A stretch of DNA of 59,968 nt from a virus: positions 1 through 59,968 of IMG/VR virus record IMGVR_UViG_3300045738_001464. The stretch is one strand, 5' to 3'. The notes below the pieces were generated by a model that made no database searches, was not told the DNA's origin, and saw only the letters and a list, made by a program, of their open reading frames with translations. The translations under genes were made by a program, and so were the position numbers. Of the stretch, positions 55,948-59,968 are shown in pieces (the stretch's first letter is position 1; each line of letters begins with the position of its first letter).

Positions 55948-56561
55948 ACTAGTCTTTGACTCTCCGGGCTATTAAGGAAACATCCTTTTTCGAATTCATA
56001 ACAACATTTCAAAAAGTCTTTATCTATTCCGAACCTAAGTCTTAACCCCTTTAGGGAGTATCCTTCGTATTTTTTAAAATCAAATTCAGACAAATCAACC
56101 AAACATCTTTTCCCAGCTTCTAAAGCTATGTTAAATACCAACCTTTCCTCTTCGCTGAATTTATAACCTTCCGGATATAAATGCTTTGCACAAAACATAA
56201 ACAAATTTTTTCTCCATCGAAACATTTTTTTCGTACTTCCCATAGTATAGCCTATTACAAACGCTTCGTCTTTAAGTAAAATTCCACGACCCAAAAGAAT
56301 ATGTATGCAATCATGAGTATGAAGATCTACATTTCCAGCAAAAAGCCCAATATCATATTTTGGATTTTCTACCAGCTTAATTACCAAAGGAATATCACCC
56401 TGACTTAGTTTAAACGGAGCCATACTATCAAGTGCCTGTCCAAGAGTTAAAAATGAATCATGCTTTAGGGGCACATGCCATTTTTCTGCTCTTTTTTGAG
56501 CAATTTGTTTTTGGTGCTCTTTTTCTGCTTTGGCATACTTTCTATGTTGTCTGGGAGTCAT
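55944..56561 (-). CDS. COQ4-like metal-motif protein
   Basis: Protein of 205 residues. Basic helical N-terminus, then a helical core with LHTHDCIHILLGRG and KDEAFVIGYTMG. HDCIH at 83-87 and E99 give HDxxHx11E, exactly the spacing of the zinc/iron motif of COQ4, a protein of ubiquinone biosynthesis. The family is helical and about this size. Coupled by ATGA overlaps to the aspartyl hydroxylase-like and membrane protein genes. A link to quinone metabolism is not supported by other genes here, so the enzyme may act on something else. Confidence 0.55.
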   Translation of the reverse strand: MTPRQHRKYAKAEKEHQKQIAQKRAEKWHVPLKHDSFLTLGQALDSMAPFKLSQGDIPLVIKLVENPKYDIGLFAGNVDLHTHDCIHILLGRGILLKDEAFVIGYTMGSTKKMFRWRKNLFMFCAKHLYPEGYKFSEEERLVFNIALEAGKRCLVDLSEFDFKKYEGYSLKGLRLRFGIDKDFLKCCYEFEKGCFLNSPESQRLV

Positions 56562-57073
56562 ACAAAGGCTCCTTTTTTGAAATCCATTAATACAATTATT
56601 CTTTTTTCCTCGGTATAATTTCGGGCCTCGTGTTCTATTGTGTCATCAAAGATTAATAATTTGTCATTTTCCCATAGTCTTTTCTGTCCTCCTACTTTTA
56701 ACCAACAATTTTCAGAATCTTTTGGTACAACAAGAGGTAAGTGGACTCTATAGACAGGTTCATCTTCAGATTGGCCTACGTGTGGATAAATTTCGGCTCC
56801 CGGTTCAAATATACTATAATATGCAGAGAAAATATGATCAAGTTTCCTGAGAAGAGCTTCTGATTTCTTACATGGGTGATTATATTTTTTTCTTCCCCAT
56901 CTATTTTTAAAAACAAATGGAAATAAATACCATTTTTTATTGTTAAGCAAAATATCGTCCTGATATTCAGGATATTGAAAGAAAGAAGAAATATTTCCAT
57001 ATTCTTCAAGAAAAATATGAGAATTATCTAAAAGTAAATCCTTATAAATAAATTTTTCCTGATCAATAAACAT
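56558..57073 (-). CDS. Aspartyl/asparaginyl beta-hydroxylase-like 2OG oxygenase
   Basis: Protein of 171 residues. Core: YSIFEPGAEIYPHVGQSEDEPVYRVHLPLVVP with H98 and the R-x-H pair (quoted here by its ends EPGAEIYPHVG and YRVHLPLVVP), KVGGQKRLWENDKLLIFDD, TIEHEARN with H148, and EKRIIVLMDF with R158 for 2OG. This is the compact PF05118-type fold. Substrates in the family are Asp/Asn side chains of proteins or free amino acids. A ferrous-iron enzyme next to the COQ4-motif gene and near a sulfotransferase. Confidence 0.8.
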   Translation of the reverse strand: MFIDQEKFIYKDLLLDNSHIFLEEYGNISSFFQYPEYQDDILLNNKKWYLFPFVFKNRWGRKKYNHPCKKSEALLRKLDHIFSAYYSIFEPGAEIYPHVGQSEDEPVYRVHLPLVVPKDSENCWLKVGGQKRLWENDKLLIFDDTIEHEARNYTEEKRIIVLMDFKKGAFV

Positions 57074-57102
57074 AATTATTCCAAAAATTAATCTTACCCC
57101 CG

Positions 57103-57882
57103 CTATTTAACCAAATCATTGTACCCATGATAGACTTCTAGGTCTATACTAAGCAAATTTTCCAAATCTTTTCTTCTGTATGTCTCTTTCTTTGATATCG
57201 ATGACTCCCTTGCTATCCTTCCCCTGTATGGAATGTCAATTTCAAGCATCTGATTCAAAATTTCTATGGATTTTTTCATTTTTTCAACAATTCCAACAAA
57301 ATTATAACAAACAGGGTTCTTGGAACGATATACCTGCTCAACCAAATAATATTTAACACCATTAAACTTAACTTCAATTTGCCCCGAATTCTCAATAAAG
57401 CAATCAATAAACTCTTCGAGTGATTTATCAACGAATCCACTGAAAGCACAAGTCGCCAAATTTTTAGATCTGGTTGTTTCGCTCTCTTCCATAGCTCTTT
57501 GGTAGTCAAATTTTGCAAAATGATAAAGATCATACAATCGGTCCACCGGATTTTTCATAAAGGTAAACAAAAAGTCATCCTTTTTTAAATCTAACCGATT
57601 TTTACTAAAAACTCCATAAAGGTATTCAATATCCGCCGGATTTTTTCCTTCCAATCCGTTTTTTTCAATGGATGCCTGTTCCATGTTTGGCTCATAACAA
57701 GATTTTCTAGGTAATTTTTGATCTAAAGGGTAAACAACGATTTCGTCTTCCACAGATTGCTCAAAATCGTCTGCGAATGGTTCAAGAGGGAAATGAAAAT
57801 GATAAAGCTGCTTATAATTCGGTCTCAAGAGAAGATTCAGGAGAGGATACTCTCTAACGGGATGTGCGTAAAATATAATCAT
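57103..57882 (-). CDS. Diverged sulfotransferase-like protein
   Basis: Protein of 259 residues. FTFMKNPVDRLYDLYHF resembles the 3-prime-phosphate-binding R-x-P-x-x-R-x-x-S motif, with Lys-Asn-Pro in place of Arg-Asn-Pro, and VCYNFVGIVEKMKKSIEIL matches the usual downstream block. The N-terminus YAHPVREYPLLNLL is not a clear 5-prime loop. C-terminal IDLEVYHGYNDLV is also family-like. First leftward gene after the intergenic region at 57.9-58.6 kb. Sulfate donor binding is doubtful without a clear N-terminal loop. Confidence 0.55.
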   Translation of the reverse strand: MIIFYAHPVREYPLLNLLLRPNYKQLYHFHFPLEPFADDFEQSVEDEIVVYPLDQKLPRKSCYEPNMEQASIEKNGLEGKNPADIEYLYGVFSKNRLDLKKDDFLFTFMKNPVDRLYDLYHFAKFDYQRAMEESETTRSKNLATCAFSGFVDKSLEEFIDCFIENSGQIEVKFNGVKYYLVEQVYRSKNPVCYNFVGIVEKMKKSIEILNQMLEIDIPYRGRIARESSISKKETYRRKDLENLLSIDLEVYHGYNDLVK

Positions 57883-58606
57883 AGTTAGCTATATGAGGGG
57901 TAGAGTAAGAAAGAACTCCCCCCCCGAACTGGAAACGGAGAGGGAGCCCTAGACCACTCCATAGGGAGGTAAAACTCCACTTCGCTTGAAAACAGTGTTG
58001 CTACAAGCGCCATAACAGCAATCCGCTATAATATAGCAACATATTACAAGATTGCAAATGAAAAGACCTTTAAAAAAAGTACCCCCCCGGTTTTTTTTGA
58101 GTTGAATCATTTATGGTATGATCAAATCCATTTTAAATTTGTTTAAATTTAAATTGGGGCTATATGAGAAGACGTAAAGGGGAAGACGGATTATCGCTCG
58201 GGGAGACTGAAAAATACCCCCCCGCGCCACTATGTGATTATACGTGCGTTCCTATTTCGAGTAACAGGGGGGACGGGGATGGGGGGGGTATTTAGAATGA
58301 TTCTAATTCTCATTAGGCGTGAATTATTTTCATAATAAACATCGACACGGGGAGGGCATTGCCCTAAAATTTTGGAAGTGAGGGCGGGGAGAAATCCGCT
58401 GGTGAGGTTAAAAGCCACCGACACCTTAACACGGAGCGAGACACGGATTGCCACTGGTCATCAAAGGATTCTGCGAAAGCGAAAAGCGAAAGCGTCAAAC
58501 TCATTCGAACCGAGCCGGAGCAAACCAATGCCACGAAGGGGAGGGACGAATCAAAGAACAAGTTTCAAAAAATAAACACACTACAAAAACAAAGGACTAA
58601 AATATT
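57883..58606. promoter_or_regulatory. Divergent intergenic region with inverted repeats and G/C tracts
   Basis: 724 bases separate the leftward unit from the rightward genes. It holds the inverted repeat TGTTGCTA (57996-58003)/TAGCAACA (58034-58041), a 13-base palindrome GCTATAATATAGC (58025-58037) containing TATAAT, runs of seven to eight C at 57918-57925, 58082-58088 and 58217-58223, and eight G at 58281-58288. Base composition shifts here. It is the natural place for divergent promoters or an origin, but no complete sigma-70 promoter with good spacing could be fixed. Two short frames (58164-58295 and 58372-58575) are not convincing genes. Confidence 0.5.
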
Positions 58607-58840
58607 ATGACAGCAAATGAAATCACACTGACGAAAATCATCACTGACTCCATCGGAAGGCTAACGCCTCCGCCATCTCGCAAGAGAGACTATAATCCGC
58701 ACATCGTTGCGATACGTGAAAATATGCAGGACAGGTTAGACCAGTTCGAAACGAATGAGGCGCGGGAAATACTCCCCACCGATTCCGACACAGTGGCCGA
58801 AATGAAATTAGCCGCAGCGTTTCCGGAACTCTATAACTAA
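58607..58840 (+). CDS. Small rightward protein, right-end region
   Basis: Protein of 77 residues: TANEITLTKIITDSIGRLTPPPSRKRDY, cited by its pieces ITLTKIITDSIG and TPPPSRKRDYNPH, then QDRLDQFETNEAREIL and MKLAAAFPELYN. Helical with a basic Pro-rich loop. Upstream sequence is A/C-rich with a weak AGGA 11 bases before the ATG. Followed by a GAAA-loop hairpin. GC-richer and T-poorer than the leftward genes. Function unknown. Confidence 0.6.
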   Translation: MTANEITLTKIITDSIGRLTPPPSRKRDYNPHIVAIRENMQDRLDQFETNEAREILPTDSDTVAEMKLAAAFPELYN

Positions 58841-58850
58841 AACAAATCAC

Positions 58851-58872
58851 GGGGGAGGCGAAAGCTTCCCCC
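58851..58872 (+). terminator. GC-rich GAAA-loop hairpin after the 58607 gene
   Basis: Stem GGGGGAGGC/GCTTCCCCC with GAAA loop; only CCTTT follows, so termination would rely on the very strong stem. Twin of the hairpin at 59600. Confidence 0.6.
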
Positions 58873-58904
58873 CTTTCAACCGAAACACAAAACACACATA
58901 CAAA

Positions 58905-59591
58905 ATGAAACACAAAAAATACACAGTGACACCGAAAGCGAGTGTCGAAAAAATACTCACCTCAATCATCGGATGCCAGTTCATCCGGATGCAAACCAAA
59001 ACCAGCGCAGGACTCCGCAAGACGCGAGACGATGCAAACGGTAAACGATACAAACACGAGCACGGCGATATTCAAAAAATATCGGACGGGCAGTTTATCG
59101 TCGGTTTTCGATACGCAAACAGTTTGGCAAACCAAGCGAAACGCGAAGACAAGAAAATCGAATTCAACGTGCAACCTCGAATGTGGGGCGAACACGTTTC
59201 CGGCACTTGCCTCATCGAACACAAGGGCAGCGTGTACGTGGAAACGATACCGCAAAAATCGTTTTGGCATCGATACGTTGACGAAAACGGCGACCCGATA
59301 TGGCAGCCGGATATCCAAGACCTCATCGACCACAAAAACGCGAGGCGCGGCAAGAGCAGCACCCAAGCCAACCTCGAAGGCGAAGTGATTGTGAGAGATT
59401 ATAAATTGACCAACGTTTTATATCTCGTCGCGAATCACTACACGTTCGGCACGTTCGACCAGTACGCATCCGAAGCGATGGAAGACGAAGACGCAGTGAA
59501 CGTCGATAAGCAATGGGACGCACTCCGCGAATCGAATAACGATTTGTGGGCAATGGGGCAGCAGTCCGAATCGGACGGAATGCCTTGGTAA
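58905..59591 (+). CDS. Unknown rightward protein, 228 residues
   Basis: Protein of 228 residues. A basic N-terminal part (KHKKYTVTPKASVEKIL, TSAGLRKTRDDANGKRYKHE) is followed by beta-type segments (GQFIVGFRYANSLANQ, SVYVETIPQKSFWHRYVDENGDPIW) and an acidic C-terminus ending in QQSESDGMPW. The C-terminal short acidic tail and basic first half suggest nucleic acid binding, for example a single-strand DNA-binding style protein, but no OB-fold signature is certain. A/C-rich leader, no ribosome site. Followed by a strong hairpin. Confidence 0.6.
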   Translation: MKHKKYTVTPKASVEKILTSIIGCQFIRMQTKTSAGLRKTRDDANGKRYKHEHGDIQKISDGQFIVGFRYANSLANQAKREDKKIEFNVQPRMWGEHVSGTCLIEHKGSVYVETIPQKSFWHRYVDENGDPIWQPDIQDLIDHKNARRGKSSTQANLEGEVIVRDYKLTNVLYLVANHYTFGTFDQYASEAMEDEDAVNVDKQWDALRESNNDLWAMGQQSESDGMPW

Positions 59592-59599
59592 ATCAAACG

Positions 59600-59621
59600 G
59601 GGGGAGGCGAAAGCCTCCCCC
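59600..59621 (+). terminator. GC-rich GAAA-loop hairpin after the 58905 gene
   Basis: Perfect nine-base-pair stem GGGGGAGGC/GCCTCCCCC with GAAA tetraloop, then TAATTTT. Near-identical to 58851-58872. Confidence 0.75.
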
Positions 59622-59644
59622 TAATTTTCGACCACACAAAAAAT

Positions 59645-59818
59645 ATGATGGAAAATCCAAACGCACTGAATGACCCGCAAAGCGAATTGCGTGACCTCAT
59701 TCAACTCACGCCGGAGCAGTTTGCACTGCTCACCAACACCAGCCCTTTTCGGACGAAGGGGCTGCGAGACAAACTCACGAAGCGAATCAAAGTGAAGCGC
59801 GACACACCGCCGGACTAG
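59645..59818 (+). CDS. Small rightward protein, right-end region
   Basis: Protein of 57 residues (MMENPNALNDPQSEL start) with a helical middle LRDLIQLTPEQFALL and a basic end LRDKLTKRIKVKRDTPPD. Start chosen at the ATG after the hairpin; the open frame extends upstream into the previous gene. A/C-rich leader (cacacaaaaaat) like that of the 58905 gene. Followed by a third GC-rich hairpin. Function unknown. Confidence 0.55.
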   Translation: MMENPNALNDPQSELRDLIQLTPEQFALLTNTSPFRTKGLRDKLTKRIKVKRDTPPD

Positions 59819-59832
59819 TCCTCCGGCACATC

Positions 59833-59863
59833 GGGACGGGGGGGGTTGTGTTCCTCCCGTCCC
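59833..59863 (+). terminator. GC-rich hairpin after the 59645 gene
   Basis: Stem GGGACGGG/CCCGTCCC extended by further G pairs, followed by CCTTTT; contains a run of eight G. Confidence 0.7.
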
Positions 59864-59885
59864 CCTTTTCCGCGCCCTAGATAGT

Positions 59886-59950
59886 ACGTACACGTACTAT
59901 ACGCACACGTATGATTTAGTACGTACACGTATGATACGTACACGTATGAT
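59886..59950. repeat. Four-copy 15-bp iteron-like array
   Basis: Consensus ACGTACACGTATGAT. Copies at 59886-59900 (last five bases differ slightly), 59901-59915 (one mismatch), 59921-59935 and 59936-59950 (both exact), arranged as two pairs with a 5-base gap. Each contains the ACGTxxACGT-like core. No gene follows before the window ends in a run of nine G. Fits protein-binding iterons of an origin or an operator array. Confidence 0.75.
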
Positions 59951-59968
59951 TTTTGGTTTGGGGGGGGG

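Noticed and set aside
58164-58295. 43-codon plus-strand frame after a TATGAT-like box
   Set aside because: Its end is dictated by a run of eight G (poly-Gly) and it has no ribosome site or sensible protein pattern; kept only as a remark on the intergenic region.
58295-58315. Fur-box-like sequence aatgattctaattctcatt
   Set aside because: Only one half-site fits the Fur consensus and there is no iron-uptake gene nearby; probably chance in AT-rich DNA.
58372-58575. 67-codon plus-strand frame starting at TTG
   Set aside because: Rare start, no ribosome site, Arg/Lys/Ser composition typical of random GC-rich sequence; repeated GCGAAAGCG runs suggest noncoding DNA.
59881-59955. CRISPR array at the right-end repeats
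   Set aside because: Units are 15 bases, directly abutting or 5 bases apart, with no spacers; an iteron-type array fits better.

Overview
The window is part of a large tailed double-stranded DNA phage (Caudoviricetes). It is AT-rich, has no ribosomal RNA or recognisable tRNA genes, and carries terminase, portal, HK97-type capsid, prohead protease/scaffold, connector, tube-like and tape measure genes. Nearly everything from base 1 to 57882 is read leftward (minus strand). Genes are tightly packed, often with 1 to 4 base ATGA or TAATG overlaps. No sheath gene is visible, and the order connectors, tube, two or three small genes, giant tape measure fits a long-tailed siphovirus-like layout. Morphology is an inference. 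The host cannot be named from the sequence. LamG and collagen-like fibres, sulfotransferases and several 2-oxoglutarate oxygenases would suit an aquatic phage, but that is a guess.

Layout in the direction of transcription, right to left. 57.9-54.3 kb: sulfotransferase-like gene, aspartyl beta-hydroxylase-like gene, COQ4-motif protein, small membrane protein, 2OG oxygenase-like gene, PhoH ATPase. 54.0 kb: one tiny rightward gene facing away from the next leftward unit. 53.9-50.8 kb: zinc ribbon, sigma-like factor, unknown protein, zinc finger/ERCC4 nuclease. 50.8-44.5 kb: a metabolic block with VOC protein, ALDH7-like aldehyde dehydrogenase, ClpP-like protease, HAD phosphatase, amino-acid-type 2OG dioxygenase, SpeD-like protein, small basic protein and lysine 6-dehydrogenase-like enzyme. 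44.5-39.4 kb: terminase, portal, a tube-like paralogue. 39.4-38.2 kb: an FtsZ/tubulin-like GTPase. 38.1-35.7 kb: holin-like and spanin-like proteins plus four small lipoproteins, one with a C39-peptidase-like Cys-His-Asp set. 35.5-31.1 kb: protease-scaffold fusion, decoration protein, major capsid protein. 31.0-23.3 kb: collagen-like fibre and LamG proteins. 23.3-17.0 kb: a modification island of a double glycosyltransferase, two radical SAM/SPASM proteins, a sulfotransferase and an O-methyltransferase. 16.9-10.4 kb: connectors, tube-like protein, chaperone-position genes. 10.3-0 kb: a tape measure gene of at least 3444 codons that leaves the window.

The right end (about 57.9-60.0 kb) is different: GC-richer, T-poor rightward genes of unknown function, each followed by a GC-rich hairpin, with G/C homopolymers and a tandem 15-bp iteron-like array just before the end.

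Two signals cut across the map. The octamer NGTGTAAT, or a one-base variant, sits 7 to 26 bases before at least 14 start codons, on the strand of the gene and often just after an intrinsic terminator. It is a candidate phage promoter element, and a sigma-like factor is encoded in the window. The tape measure protein carries nine copies of a GGHIPNF motif between segments, two of which show enzyme-like signatures (HEAGH and a PD-(D/E)xK-like pattern).
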